Below are positions 53,553-63,297 of a stretch of 64,000 nt of DNA, piece after piece. How positions within the stretch are numbered: the stretch's first letter is position 1; each line of letters begins with the position of its first letter. Made by a program: the position numbers and the translations under genes. The notes under the pieces are model-generated. The model worked only from the letters and a program-made list of their open reading frames with translations, made no database searches and was not told the origin of the DNA. Origin of the DNA: Saccharofermentans sp. (GTDB lineage Bacteria > Bacillota > Clostridia > Saccharofermentanales > Saccharofermentanaceae). The stretch lies in the NCBI GenBank assembly GCA_024685385.1, contig JAIKVV010000079.1, positions 62,001-126,000 on the forward strand. The letters run 5' to 3'.

Positions 53553-54149
53553 ATGTCGGGAAATGACGGGAAAAAGAATGGAAATAAAGCATTTAAAACA
53601 TATGACCTTGTTCTTGAGGCGGTGTGCGCCGCGCTCATTACCATATGTTCCTGGATATCTCTGCAGCTTGGCGAGATCCCTTTTACATTGCAGACCATGG
53701 CGATATTCATCGTTCTCATGTCCATCGGAGGGAAGAGAGGCCTTGTATCGATACTGTGTTATCTGTTGCTTGGCGCAGTTGGTGCTCCCGTATTTGCAGG
53801 CTTCAAGGGAGGATTTGCCGTTCTGATAGGTCCGACAGGAGGTTTTCTTGTCGGATTCGTCGCTGTTGCTCTCGTATTCTGGTTATTGAAGGATAAGGTC
53901 TTTGGCCGCTTCATGACTACCTATTCGAAAAGACTTGTATTTAACATTATCATGGCGGTTATTTGTGAACTCGTATTGTATTTTGTCGGAGTCATATGGT
54001 TCATGACCGTATATACTCCTGAAAGCGGAAATGCGGGACTCCTTTCGGCCTTGTCTTTATGCTGTTTCCCTTATATCATTCCCGATCTTATCAAACTGGT
54101 TTTTGCATCTTTGATCTCATCGAAAATATATACTCTCGTAAAACGTTAA
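53553..54149 (+). CDS. bioY: Biotin transporter BioY
   Basis: The 198-residue S-component of an ECF-type biotin transporter has about six membrane helices. The conserved LGEIPFTLQTMAIFI and GPTGGFLVGF segments are visible. It binds biotin and works with the shared EcfAAT module, encoded elsewhere. The start has AAGGCGG 8 nt upstream, inside the hairpin arm. The BirA operator supports its role. Confidence 0.94.
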   Translation: MSGNDGKKNGNKAFKTYDLVLEAVCAALITICSWISLQLGEIPFTLQTMAIFIVLMSIGGKRGLVSILCYLLLGAVGAPVFAGFKGGFAVLIGPTGGFLVGFVAVALVFWLLKDKVFGRFMTTYSKRLVFNIIMAVICELVLYFVGVIWFMTVYTPESGNAGLLSALSLCCFPYIIPDLIKLVFASLISSKIYTLVKR

Positions 54150-54212
54150 ACCTTATAAATATCCTCCATAAATGGTAAAATATCCCTATAAATCCGGAAA
54201 GTGGATGGAAAG

Positions 54213-56237
54213 ATGTTAGAGAAGATAAAAGGGATATTTGTTTTCGATAAGAAGAATATCATCAGGATCATAATAGCGGCTGTAATAGCTTTGGCCGACT
54301 TTATCCTGATAGCAAGGGTATATCCCGAAGCGGCAGCCGGCATAGTTCTTTTTTTTCTGCTGCTGATACCTTCTTTTGAAGTTCCGGGCAGGGGGAGATT
54401 TGTTCTGGACATTATTTTCCCGGTATATGCTGCTCTCTTCGGCCTGTATTATTTCCAGCTCGGCATATTCGTTGATTCTACTTTCATGAAGGCATTATTC
54501 TCATTTTGGGGTTTCCTCCTGGTTCAGAACAGGATGCTTTACGAGATACTGCTTATCATTTGCGCTTACTTCCTTTGCAGGCTTCTGTTCATGTCGCCGA
54601 AGCTGGCTGCGATAGTCTGTGAGATCCCGTTCCTTCTCTTGTCTATAGCGGATTATTTCGTTTATGTCTTCAGAGGACATGAACTGGTAGCATATGATTT
54701 CCTTTCGATCGGAACTGCAGCAAATGTCGCAGGAGCATATACATATAATCCCATGCAGCCTCTGGCATTCATGATATTGCCTTTTGTTTTATATTCGATG
54801 TTCTTCGTCCATCTTAAGATCGAAAAGCCCGTGATCAACAGGTTTATCAGGATCCCGGTATTCGCCTTGCTTACTGCTCTTTCCGCCTTCGGATCCTACT
54901 CCTTGGTTCATAGCTGGTTCGATCAGGGTCACCAGTACAGTGAGTGGGGATATAATCCTTCCTGTATCAACGGATACTACATTACTTTCGTAAAGTCTTT
55001 CGATGTATTCATAATCGAAGAGCCTGAAGGCTATTCCGTTGAAGCTCTGGATGCATCTTTATCAAAGATGGATCTCGGGACTGATCTTATCAACGGTCAG
55101 TCTGACGATACGGCCAACGTGATAGTGATACTAAGCGAATCCTATGCGGATCTGTCCTTATATGAAGACAAGACGGGCAAGATGAATGTTCCTGATCCCT
55201 ATTGGAAGAGCCTTAAAGGCCAGCCGAATACGATCTCCGGAACGGCATTTGCTTCCGTTTTCGGCGGCAATACCTGCAATACGGAATATGAGGTCCTTAC
55301 GGGCATGAGCATGGCCTTCGTTCCGGACGGTTCAGTTCCTTATCAGTCATATATCGCAGACAATAAGATATATTCTATGGCCCAGTTCCTTAAGGATCAG
55401 GGATATCATACCAAGGTGCTCCATCCTTACATTGCCGAGGGCTGGAACAGGACGAATGTTTATCCTCTCATGGGTTTTGATGACATGATGTTCATCGATG
55501 ACATCGAATACGGAAATGAAGATATCGTTAACGGCAAGATCTCGGACAGCTGCACCTACCGTAACCTCATAAAGACTTTGGAAAACAAGAAGGAAGGGGA
55601 GAAGACTTTCACATTCGTAATAACGATACAAAATCACTCTCCTTACGATTCTCCTGACATAGAAGTCGATAAATATACCGATGCTCTGTCGGAGCATGAC
55701 AATCTGAATGTCAATACATTTAACACCTTGATCTCGAGATCCGATAAAGCATTGAAAGAACTTACGGACTATCTGTCTCAATCTGACGAGAAGTATGTCG
55801 TTTTGATCTTCGGTGACCATCAGCCAAGTGTCGGACTCGATACTTCGGAAGACTACGGTGCTGCGGGGAGAGCCTGGCTCGTGCCCTATATGATCTGGGC
55901 AAACTACGATCTCGATAAAACTTCTGCGGGAGCAGCTAACTACGGCGGATCGGGATATACGAGCCTCAATTACCTTTCTCTTGATACATTGGAAGCCGCA
56001 GGGTTCGAGCTGAATCCCTACTTTAAGTTCCTTAAATGCATCCGCAAAGAGATACCTGTCATCAATGCCATCGGGTATTTTTCGAACAGGGAGAATAACA
56101 TCATCGATAAGGGTTACTATCTTAACGATGAGGATAAGAAGATGATAAATCTCTATAACATGTTCGAATACAACATAGTATTCGATAAAGGAGATAACAG
56201 GATAATGAAGGGATACTATAACGAAAGCGGTAATTGA
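54213..56237 (+). CDS. LTA synthase family sulfatase-fold membrane protein
   Basis: Several membrane helices (about 15-215) are followed by an outer alkaline-phosphatase/sulfatase-fold domain (about 295-620). The LtaS catalytic set is visible: Glu in ILSESYADL, nucleophile Thr in GGNTCNTEYE, and Asp-His in IFGDHQPS. LtaS-like enzymes move glycerol phosphate or similar groups onto envelope polymers. Substrate here is open. ATG at 54213 is chosen; an in-frame GTG at 54201 is possible. It is 24 nt ahead of an ABC transporter pair. Confidence 0.88.
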   Translation: MLEKIKGIFVFDKKNIIRIIIAAVIALADFILIARVYPEAAAGIVLFFLLLIPSFEVPGRGRFVLDIIFPVYAALFGLYYFQLGIFVDSTFMKALFSFWGFLLVQNRMLYEILLIICAYFLCRLLFMSPKLAAIVCEIPFLLLSIADYFVYVFRGHELVAYDFLSIGTAANVAGAYTYNPMQPLAFMILPFVLYSMFFVHLKIEKPVINRFIRIPVFALLTALSAFGSYSLVHSWFDQGHQYSEWGYNPSCINGYYITFVKSFDVFIIEEPEGYSVEALDASLSKMDLGTDLINGQSDDTANVIVILSESYADLSLYEDKTGKMNVPDPYWKSLKGQPNTISGTAFASVFGGNTCNTEYEVLTGMSMAFVPDGSVPYQSYIADNKIYSMAQFLKDQGYHTKVLHPYIAEGWNRTNVYPLMGFDDMMFIDDIEYGNEDIVNGKISDSCTYRNLIKTLENKKEGEKTFTFVITIQNHSPYDSPDIEVDKYTDALSEHDNLNVNTFNTLISRSDKALKELTDYLSQSDEKYVVLIFGDHQPSVGLDTSEDYGAAGRAWLVPYMIWANYDLDKTSAGAANYGGSGYTSLNYLSLDTLEAAGFELNPYFKFLKCIRKEIPVINAIGYFSNRENNIIDKGYYLNDEDKKMINLYNMFEYNIVFDKGDNRIMKGYYNESGN

Positions 56238-56261
56238 ACCGTTTGAAAAGGAGACAGATAA

Positions 56262-57185
56262 ATGGAATTAGCACAGAATATGGCGGCTGATGCAGGCGAT
56301 GTTATTGTGTTGTCAAATGTATGCAAGCGATACGGAAAGAGTCAGATCCTCAAGGATGTGTCTTTTTCAGTTCCGAAAGGCTCGGTCTTCGGACTGGTAG
56401 GAAGAAACGGCGCAGGCAAGACTACGCTCATGAGGCTCATGACGGGCCTTCAGAAGTGTGATGAGGGCAAGATAGAACTTTCAGTCAGCGGCGATAAGAT
56501 CGGCTCAGTCGGAGCGATCGTGGAACTTGCATCGATCTATACGAATATGTCCGCCCGCGACAACCTTGTCTTCCAGTATATAAACCTTGGCTATAAAGTC
56601 GATGAGACATTGGATGAGCTCCTGGCATTCGTGGGTCTTGCCGATACCGGCAAAAAGCATGCCGGAAAGTTCTCCCTGGGAATGCGTCAGCGTCTCGGGA
56701 TCGCCATGGCTCTGGTAGGAAATCCCGAGCTTCTGGTATTGGATGAACCTGTTAACGGCCTGGATCCCCAGGGTATCCTCGAAGTCCGTAATCTCCTTCT
56801 CAGACTTTCCAGGGAGAAGGGGATAACCATTGTAATTTCCAGTCATATCCTGTCGGAGTTATCCAAACTTGCGACGCATTATGCTTTTATTGAGGCAGGA
56901 AGGGTAGTAAAACTGGCTACTGCCCATGACATAGAGAATGCGGGAAAGAAGTTTACTCTGGTTACCTGCAATGATCCTGAGGGAATGGTTCCTGTCCTTA
57001 AAGGTCTCGGCTTTGCGCCGGATGTCGTGGGACAGACCATGGTTCAGTTCGAGGGCGAAGCAAGGCTTACTGATATCGTCATGAAGGCCGTAGAAGCAGG
57101 GATAGAAGTAACGGATGTTTCCACTTCCGTAACGGATCTCGAAAGATATTTCGTTGGTCTTGTAGGAGGTGATTCAAATGTTTGA
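56262..57185 (+). CDS. ABC transporter ATP-binding protein
   Basis: The 307-residue ATPase is of the CcmA/BcrA type. It has Walker A VGRNGAGKTT, signature FSLGMRQRLGIAMAL and Walker B LLVLDEPVNGLDPQG. A C-terminal extension (about 225-305) is usual for BcrA-like ATPases. AAGGAG precedes the ATG. It overlaps the permease gene by 8 bp. Relatives export lantibiotics or peptides; the substrate is unknown. Confidence 0.92.
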   Translation: MELAQNMAADAGDVIVLSNVCKRYGKSQILKDVSFSVPKGSVFGLVGRNGAGKTTLMRLMTGLQKCDEGKIELSVSGDKIGSVGAIVELASIYTNMSARDNLVFQYINLGYKVDETLDELLAFVGLADTGKKHAGKFSLGMRQRLGIAMALVGNPELLVLDEPVNGLDPQGILEVRNLLLRLSREKGITIVISSHILSELSKLATHYAFIEAGRVVKLATAHDIENAGKKFTLVTCNDPEGMVPVLKGLGFAPDVVGQTMVQFEGEARLTDIVMKAVEAGIEVTDVSTSVTDLERYFVGLVGGDSNV

Positions 57186-58308
57186 TCTTATTAAGTTTGA
57201 ATTCAAGAGGGTGATATCATCTCCCTTGATATACATAGTCCTGGGCTTGTCCCTGCTTGTCGGGGTCGTAAGCGGCGCATCGGGATTGTTCAATCAGAAT
57301 TATGGTTTTCTCAGCATGGCGACGGGAGGATCCTTATATGTTTCCACCACCTGGACCGCGATCTCCGGATTCTATACCGTGTTCCCCATCATGGGCGCTT
57401 TATATGTAACCCTGTTTGTCGGTAATGACATGTCCTCAGGGTTCCTTCGCAACAAGCTCATTGCAGGGCATAAGAGGTCTCATATCTTTTTCTCTTATGT
57501 CATTACCCAAACGACAGTTGCTCTGGTCGAGCTTATCATCTATACGGCCGCTGCGCTTTTGACCATGCTTATAGGAAAGTGCAAGCTGGATTTTGACGGC
57601 GGCAGGATGATCGTAAGGTTTATCGTCCTGGCTTTCGCATATATCTCGATGATCTTTCTTTATACAGCATTCACTCTGTCAGTCAGAAGAAGAGCTTTGA
57701 CGATCGTTTTCAGCACCGTTTTCGCGTTCTCACTTTCTACGGTAGGCTTGATCGCAACTTTCGGAAACTACTCCTTTTTCGAGTATTCAAAGTACGAGAA
57801 AGTTGCAACTGAAGCAAAACCTTTGCTCAAAACATGCCTTAAGGATATAGTGCCTGACAGCATTCCGTCCGGAGATTACGATGATGCTGAAGATATGTCT
57901 GAATATGGTCTGTACGGAATCTATTCCGTTGATGACATCGATAATGCATACGATAACGTTATAATTCCCTTGAAGCCCTTCTACTATACTGTCAGAGCGA
58001 TCTATGTTGTCACTGACGCAGGGATCCCTTCGGATTACGGCAATTCCCTGATCGGCTCGGGTTACAATGATAAGCTCGTTACTTTCCTGGATACATATGT
58101 TAATTCCATGGATGGGATCCTTCAGAGCTTCGGATCTTTCGAAAACGTGTCATCCGAGATGTCTGATCTCAGGGCAGAGCTTAAGGAAGTAAATACAACG
58201 GTGGATTATACTGTCCTCAATACCATTTACCTGTGTAAGACATTTGTCTGGTCGGTCATATGGCTCGGAGGAGGATGTTTGATCTTCAGAAAGAAGAATA
58301 TATTCTGA
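57178..58308 (+). CDS. ABC transporter permease (ABC-2 type)
   Basis: The 376-residue membrane protein has about six helices: one at 15-38, a cluster at 55-200 and one at the C-terminus. A soluble loop (about 205-345) lies between the last two. The pattern fits ABC-2/BcrB-like permeases. ATG at 57178 with AGGAGGTG upstream is preferred to the GTG at 57169. It pairs with the ATPase just upstream. Its stop abuts the stop of convergent sufU. Confidence 0.85.
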   Translation: MFDLIKFEFKRVISSPLIYIVLGLSLLVGVVSGASGLFNQNYGFLSMATGGSLYVSTTWTAISGFYTVFPIMGALYVTLFVGNDMSSGFLRNKLIAGHKRSHIFFSYVITQTTVALVELIIYTAAALLTMLIGKCKLDFDGGRMIVRFIVLAFAYISMIFLYTAFTLSVRRRALTIVFSTVFAFSLSTVGLIATFGNYSFFEYSKYEKVATEAKPLLKTCLKDIVPDSIPSGDYDDAEDMSEYGLYGIYSVDDIDNAYDNVIIPLKPFYYTVRAIYVVTDAGIPSDYGNSLIGSGYNDKLVTFLDTYVNSMDGILQSFGSFENVSSEMSDLRAELKEVNTTVDYTVLNTIYLCKTFVWSVIWLGGGCLIFRKKNIF

Positions 58309-58764
58309 TCACATGTCTTCGGTAGTGGCAGATCCTTCTGTTGCGCCCTTGAAGATCTCTTCCATGGTGTGCCAGCCCAATACTGCGCACTTTACGCGGG
58401 CGGGCATATGAGATATGTCTTCCAGGATACCTGCTTCTTCAAGGCGGTCTTTTTCTTCATCCGTGATCTTGCTCTTGATCATGCGGAGGAAGATATCTGC
58501 GAGTTCCAAAGCCTCTTCCTTGGGTCTGCCAATGATGAGATCGAGCATCATATCGCATGAAGCCTGGGATATGGCACAGCCGTCGCCTTCAAATGCTCCG
58601 TCCGTTATTATTCCGTCATCTACTTTAAGCGCCAGGATTATATCGTCGCCGCAGGAAGGATTAACGCCCTCCAGAGTGAAGTCAGGGTTTTCCAACTTCT
58701 TCTTGTGGAAAGGGCGGATGTTGTGTTCTGTAAGTATCTCGTTATAGAAAGTGTTATTCGGCAT
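58309..58764 (-). CDS. sufU: Iron-sulfur cluster assembly protein SufU
   Basis: The 151-residue NifU_N-fold protein has the three conserved Cys in NPSCGD, GDGCAIS and RVKCAVLGW. In Gram-positives SufU receives sulfur from SufS through a zinc site. It overlaps the sufS end by 11 bp and ends the suf operon. Confidence 0.93.
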   Translation of the reverse strand: MPNNTFYNEILTEHNIRPFHKKKLENPDFTLEGVNPSCGDDIILALKVDDGIITDGAFEGDGCAISQASCDMMLDLIIGRPKEEALELADIFLRMIKSKITDEEKDRLEEAGILEDISHMPARVKCAVLGWHTMEEIFKGATEGSATTEDM

Positions 58765-59974
58765 AACCCATTTTGCTCCTGATCCCGGCGACCGATCGAA
58801 CGAAACGTTCTATCTCGTCTTCCGTGTTATAGAATGATATGCTCGCTCTGGTTGTCGACATTACGCCCAGGTGCTTCATGAGAGGCTGGGCGCAGTGGTG
58901 ACCTGCGCGGACACAAACATTATCGGAGTCCATTATATACGCAATGTCGTGAGGATGCACGCCTTCTATAACAAAAGTAAGGATACCGTGGTGATCGGAG
59001 GCTTTGTTTGATCCGAGGATCTTAACATGGGGCAGTGAAGAGAGCTTTTCGAAAGCCAGGTACGTCAAATAGTCTTCGCGGCGGGATATCTCATCTATGC
59101 CGATGGCAGAAACATAATCAAGGGCGGCAGTAAGCCCTGCTGCGCCTTCAACATTAACGGTTCCTGCTTCAAACTTGTGGGGAACTTCAGTAAATGTTGC
59201 AGAATCTCTTGTGACGTAGTCGATCATCTCGCCGCCGCGGAGGAAGGGAGGCATAGTTTCAAGCAATTCCTTCTTTCCGTAAAGAGCGCCGATCCCCATG
59301 GGGGCATAGATCTTGTGACCCGAGAAGACCAGGAAATCGCAATCAATATCACTGACGTCAACTTTTATGTGGGGCACGCTCTGGGAAGCATCGACAAGGA
59401 TACGCGAACCGTTATCGTGCGCGATCTTCGAAAATTCCTTTACCGGATTTAAGGTTCCCAGGACATTTGATATCTGGTTGATGGCGACGAACTTAACGTC
59501 GGGAGTTACGGCTTCCTTGAAAGCCTCGACGGTGATCTTTCCGTCTTCATCCGTATCGATGTATTTCAGCTTGCAGCCTTTGGCTGCGGATACTCTCTGC
59601 CAGGGAAGAAGATTGCTGTGATGTTCAGCGATGCTTATCAGGATCGAATCTCCTTCGCCTAAGTTTGCCATGGCATATGTTTCTGCAACCAGGTTTATGC
59701 TCTCGGTGGCATTGCGGGTAAAAACGATCTCTGAGGGATCTTTTGCATTGATGAATGAAGCGACCTTGGTCCTTGCGTTCTCATAAGCATCAGTAGCTGC
59801 AACGGACAGCTTGTAAAGACCTCTCATCGGGTTCGCATTGCTCGTTCTGTAATAGTCAGATATGGCATTGATGACGCATTCGGGCTTCTGAGTCGTCGCG
59901 GCATTATCAAGATAAGCGACTTCATCGTTTATCAGGGGAAAATCTTTACGGATCAGATCGATATCAATGGGCAT
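58754..59974 (-). CDS. sufS: Cysteine desulfurase SufS
   Basis: The 406-residue PLP enzyme removes sulfur from cysteine. The PLP Lys is in FSGHKIYAP, the sulfur-carrying Cys in RAGHHCAQPL, and LDNAATTQKP near the start is typical. It lies 4 nt after sufD and overlaps sufU. Class II desulfurase by the short catalytic loop. Confidence 0.96.
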   Translation of the reverse strand: MPIDIDLIRKDFPLINDEVAYLDNAATTQKPECVINAISDYYRTSNANPMRGLYKLSVAATDAYENARTKVASFINAKDPSEIVFTRNATESINLVAETYAMANLGEGDSILISIAEHHSNLLPWQRVSAAKGCKLKYIDTDEDGKITVEAFKEAVTPDVKFVAINQISNVLGTLNPVKEFSKIAHDNGSRILVDASQSVPHIKVDVSDIDCDFLVFSGHKIYAPMGIGALYGKKELLETMPPFLRGGEMIDYVTRDSATFTEVPHKFEAGTVNVEGAAGLTAALDYVSAIGIDEISRREDYLTYLAFEKLSSLPHVKILGSNKASDHHGILTFVIEGVHPHDIAYIMDSDNVCVRAGHHCAQPLMKHLGVMSTTRASISFYNTEDEIERFVRSVAGIRSKMGYAE

Positions 59975-59978
59975 AACA

Positions 59979-60926
59979 TCATTCCTGTATGTATTTGGTC
60001 AGTTTAGCTGCAGTTTCTTCATCTCCGATAAGAGATGCAACACGGTTGATCCTGGCTGCAGCCATTATCCTGTCGATGTTTTCCCGGTCGATGCCTCTTG
60101 ATTCAAGATAGAAGACAAGATCTTCATCGAGCTTACCTATCGTGGCGCCGTGGTTGCCTTCAACATCCTCTTCATCACAAAGGATTACCGGGATGGTCTT
60201 GTTGATCATTGTATCACCGATAAGAAGAACATTCTCATTCTCCGTTCCTTTGGCTTCGGCGCAGCCGTGCTTGAGATCTATCGTCCCACGGAAGGTCTTG
60301 GATGAACCGTCGTAAAGAACGCCGTCTATGGAAAGGAGACATTCTGAAGCCTTGCCCTTATGAGTTATAACATAATTCATGTCGAGCAGATTTCCGCTGT
60401 CAACGATATATCCGGTATCGCAAGTGAGGTTGGCTCTGTCTCCTTCAAGAACTGTCCTTACATCAGTGTAATTAGCCTTGGAGTCAACGAAGATCTGTAT
60501 GAGGGATACGTCGGCATCTTCAGCGGCATTGCCGTTGATCCTGTTAACTGCTACTGCGTCCGAGGTCCTTACGATCTGAACGAATTTCAGCGAGGCTTTC
60601 GCTCCGACAGAATAGCTTGTCTCAACGAGACCTGTTCCTGTTGATGCAGAAGTTATATCTTCGATGACAAAAGCATAAGCGCCACCTTCAACTTCGATCG
60701 ATATGTTGGTGTTGCTGTCGTTTTCGATGGCGATATCGAGACGGAGAGCATCTTTGTTTTCATCCGAAAAGTGATACTTGCGGCCGTCACCGTTATCCTC
60801 TGCTTTGACTGCTGCAGGAACTGTCTCGGAAGGGAGGAGTACCTTGTCAAATTCCATGTCATCGATAACGGCTTCATTTACTTCAAGTCTGCCCCAGGTT
60901 ATGGCGGGCATCTGATTTATCTTCAT
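59979..60926 (-). CDS. sufD: Fe-S cluster scaffold subunit SufD
   Basis: The 315-residue protein belongs to the SufBD core family. A beta-helix region and a C-terminal segment GNHGATIGKLDEDLVFYLESRG pair with SufB. It is shorter than many SufD proteins (over 400 residues) and lacks most of the N-terminal helical part. The ATG at 60926 with AGGAGG is preferred to the TTG at 60947, which would overlap sufB. Confidence 0.9.
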   Translation of the reverse strand: MKINQMPAITWGRLEVNEAVIDDMEFDKVLLPSETVPAAVKAEDNGDGRKYHFSDENKDALRLDIAIENDSNTNISIEVEGGAYAFVIEDITSASTGTGLVETSYSVGAKASLKFVQIVRTSDAVAVNRINGNAAEDADVSLIQIFVDSKANYTDVRTVLEGDRANLTCDTGYIVDSGNLLDMNYVITHKGKASECLLSIDGVLYDGSSKTFRGTIDLKHGCAEAKGTENENVLLIGDTMINKTIPVILCDEEDVEGNHGATIGKLDEDLVFYLESRGIDRENIDRIMAAARINRVASLIGDEETAAKLTKYIQE

Positions 60927-60939
60927 TGTCATTCCCTCC

Positions 60940-62346
60940 TTAACCAATTACTCCGACCATCTCGAGACGGATCAGATTATTCATTTCGACTGCATATTCG
61001 AGAGGCAGTTCTTTGGATACGTTATCGGCAAATCCGGATACGATAAGTGCTTTTGCTTCTTCTTCGGACAGTCCGCGGGACATCAGGTAGAAAACCGTGT
61101 CGTCGCTTATCCTGCCGATAGTTGCTTCATGTCCTATGTCACAGTCTGCGCATCTGATATCCATGACCGGAATGGTATCCGAACGGGAGATGTTGTCTAC
61201 CATGAGTGACTGACAGGAAACAGCAGATTTTGCCCCCTTTGCTTTTTCCGTAACCACAACGCTTGATCTGAAGGTGTTAATGCCTCCGTCTTTTGATATG
61301 GAACGGGTGTTGACATAAGAAGTCGTATCGGGGGCATTCATGAGGACTTTACAGCCTGTATCAAGATCCTGATCCTTGCCGGCAAATGTGACGCCGGTGA
61401 ATTCGGACTTGGCACCCTTGCCGTTCAGGATGCTCATGGGGTAGAGGTAGGATACGTGGGATCCGAAAGAGCCTGATACCCATTCTATAGTGCCGCCTTC
61501 TTCAACGATGGCTCTCTTGGTGTTGAGGTTGTACATGTTCTTGGACCAGTTTTCGATAGTTGAATATCTGATCTTGGCATTCTTGCCGACGAAGAGTTCA
61601 ACTGCGCCTGCGTGAAGATTAGCGATGTTGTATTTAGGTGCGGAACAACCCTCGATAAAGTGAAGATAAGCGCCTTCGTCAACGATTATGAGAGTATGTT
61701 CGAACTGTCCTGCACCCGGTGCATTAAGTCTGAAATAGGACTGCAGAGGGATCTCGACTGAAACTCCCTTGGGGACATATACGAAGGAACCGCCCGACCA
61801 TACGGCACCGTGGAGAGCCGCAAATTTGTGATCGGTAGGGGGGATGAGCTTCATGAAGTGCTCGCGGATCATGTCTGCATAAGGTCCGTGAAGAGCGCTC
61901 TCGATATCAGTGTAGATAACGCCCTGTGCGGCAACATCTTCTCTAATGTTATGGTATACGAGCTCGGAATCGTACTGTGCACCTACGCCTGCCAGTGATT
62001 CACGCTCTGCCTGGGGGATGCCCAGACGCTCAAATGTTTCCTTGATCTCTTCGGGTACTTCATCCCAGTCTGCGTGCATCTTGGTGTTGGGGCGGACATA
62101 GGTTACTATGTTGTCCATGTTAAGTCCTTCGATAGAAGGACCTGCCTTGGTCATGGGAATGCGGTTGAATATTTCCAAAGACTTAAGACGGAATTCCTTC
62201 ATCCATTCGGGATCGCCCTTTTCCTCGGATATCTGCATTACGATCTCCGGAGTCAGACCCGAATCGACTTTGTAAAAGTCATCCTCGTCGAAACGGAAGT
62301 CGTAAATGCTCCTGTTTATATCATCTACATGCGTTTTTTCTTTCAT
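60940..62346 (-). CDS. sufB: Fe-S cluster scaffold subunit SufB
   Basis: The 468-residue protein is full length for SufB. Present are ALHGAVWSGGSFVYVPKGV, FEHTLIIVDEGAYLHFIEGCSAP, and GHEATIGRISDDTVFYLMSRG with the core C-terminal Cys/His region (CADCDIGHE). With SufC and SufD it forms the scaffold on which clusters are built. 21 nt after sufC. Confidence 0.96.
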   Translation of the reverse strand: MKEKTHVDDINRSIYDFRFDEDDFYKVDSGLTPEIVMQISEEKGDPEWMKEFRLKSLEIFNRIPMTKAGPSIEGLNMDNIVTYVRPNTKMHADWDEVPEEIKETFERLGIPQAERESLAGVGAQYDSELVYHNIREDVAAQGVIYTDIESALHGPYADMIREHFMKLIPPTDHKFAALHGAVWSGGSFVYVPKGVSVEIPLQSYFRLNAPGAGQFEHTLIIVDEGAYLHFIEGCSAPKYNIANLHAGAVELFVGKNAKIRYSTIENWSKNMYNLNTKRAIVEEGGTIEWVSGSFGSHVSYLYPMSILNGKGAKSEFTGVTFAGKDQDLDTGCKVLMNAPDTTSYVNTRSISKDGGINTFRSSVVVTEKAKGAKSAVSCQSLMVDNISRSDTIPVMDIRCADCDIGHEATIGRISDDTVFYLMSRGLSEEEAKALIVSGFADNVSKELPLEYAVEMNNLIRLEMVGVIG

Positions 62347-62367
62347 TAGATATGCTTTCCTTCTACA

Positions 62368-63117
62368 TCATTTGTTGATGAACTGATCAAATCCCTTATC
62401 GTTGACATTGTCGATAAGGCTGCGGTCGCCTTCTGCAACGATCTTTCCGTCTGCCAGGATATGGGTCTTGTCAACGGTCATGCCGTCTAGGATCCTTGTG
62501 ATGTGGGTGATTATGATAAGAGATCCGCCAACAGTGTTGCGGTATTGCTCAATGCCCTTTGAAACGGTTCTGACAGAATCGATATCAAGACCCGAATCAG
62601 TCTCGTCCAATATTGCAAGTTCGGGCTTTAACATCAAAAGCTGCAGTATCTCGGCTTTTTTCTTTTCGCCGCCGGAGAAGCCGACATTAAGGTCTCTTTC
62701 GGCATAGGAAGGATCCATGCCCAAAAGCTCCATTGTAGCTTCAAGTTCTTTCTTGAATGTCCAGATGCGGATGCGTTCGCCGGTCTTTTGTTCAAGACAG
62801 GTCCTGATGAAGTTGGAAAGGGTGATGCCCGGTACTTCCACAGGATTCTGGAAAGAAAGGTATATGCCGGCCTTGGCACGTTTGTCGGGAGAAAGATCTG
62901 TTATATCTTCACCGTTAAATCTGATCGTTCCGTCAGTTATCTCAAACTTGGGTGCGCCTGCAATGGCGTTGCCGAGAGTGGATTTGCCTGCACCGTTGGG
63001 CCCCATGATGACGTGGATCTCGCCTGCGTCTACAGATAAGTCTATCCCGTGCAGAATTTCTTTATCGGCCACGTTGACTTTAAGTCCCGTGACTTCAAGC
63101 ATTTTTTTATCGCTCAT
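62368..63117 (-). CDS. sufC: Fe-S cluster assembly ATPase SufC
   Basis: The 249-residue ABC-type ATPase without a membrane domain has Walker A MGPNGAGKST, signature NVGFSGGEKKKAEI and Walker B LAILDETDSGLDID. First gene of the operon, which runs C-B-D-S-U. A GGAGTAATT site precedes the ATG. Its promoter is at 63156-63183. Confidence 0.96.
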   Translation of the reverse strand: MSDKKMLEVTGLKVNVADKEILHGIDLSVDAGEIHVIMGPNGAGKSTLGNAIAGAPKFEITDGTIRFNGEDITDLSPDKRAKAGIYLSFQNPVEVPGITLSNFIRTCLEQKTGERIRIWTFKKELEATMELLGMDPSYAERDLNVGFSGGEKKKAEILQLLMLKPELAILDETDSGLDIDSVRTVSKGIEQYRNTVGGSLIIITHITRILDGMTVDKTHILADGKIVAEGDRSLIDNVNDKGFDQFINK

Positions 63118-63155
63118 AATGGAATTACTCCTTCTATCGATCTAAAGCAGTTCTA

Positions 63156-63183
63156 ATAATACACGTTGCGCTTTTACAGTCAA
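63156..63183 (-). promoter_or_regulatory. Promoter of the suf operon
   Basis: On the minus strand TTGACT (plus 63178-63183) and TATTAT (plus 63156-63161) are 16 nt apart, about 35 nt before sufC. Confidence 0.7.
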
Positions 63184-63200
63184 GGGGAAAACGACATATA

Positions 63201-63235
63201 TCGAAAACTTTTTTCGAAAATAACTATTTTTTCGA
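63201..63235. repeat. TCGAAAA/TTTTCGA repeats between suf and the ATPase gene
   Basis: TCGAAAA (63201-63207), the palindrome TTTTCGAAAA (63211-63220) and TTTTTTCGA (63227-63235) lie 18 to 52 nt upstream of the suf -35 and before the divergent gene. It may be an operator for either side, or simply AT-rich promoter DNA. Confidence 0.4.
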
Positions 63236-63297
63236 CTTCATATGATACACTTTTACAAGCAAATGAAAATCATATCGGACATAAGGGAGGACGGATT

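Noticed and set aside
63166..63297. N-terminal extension of the last P-loop ATPase
   Set aside because: The extra 44 residues would be encoded across the suf promoter and repeat boxes, and a strong ribosome site precedes the ATG at 63298.
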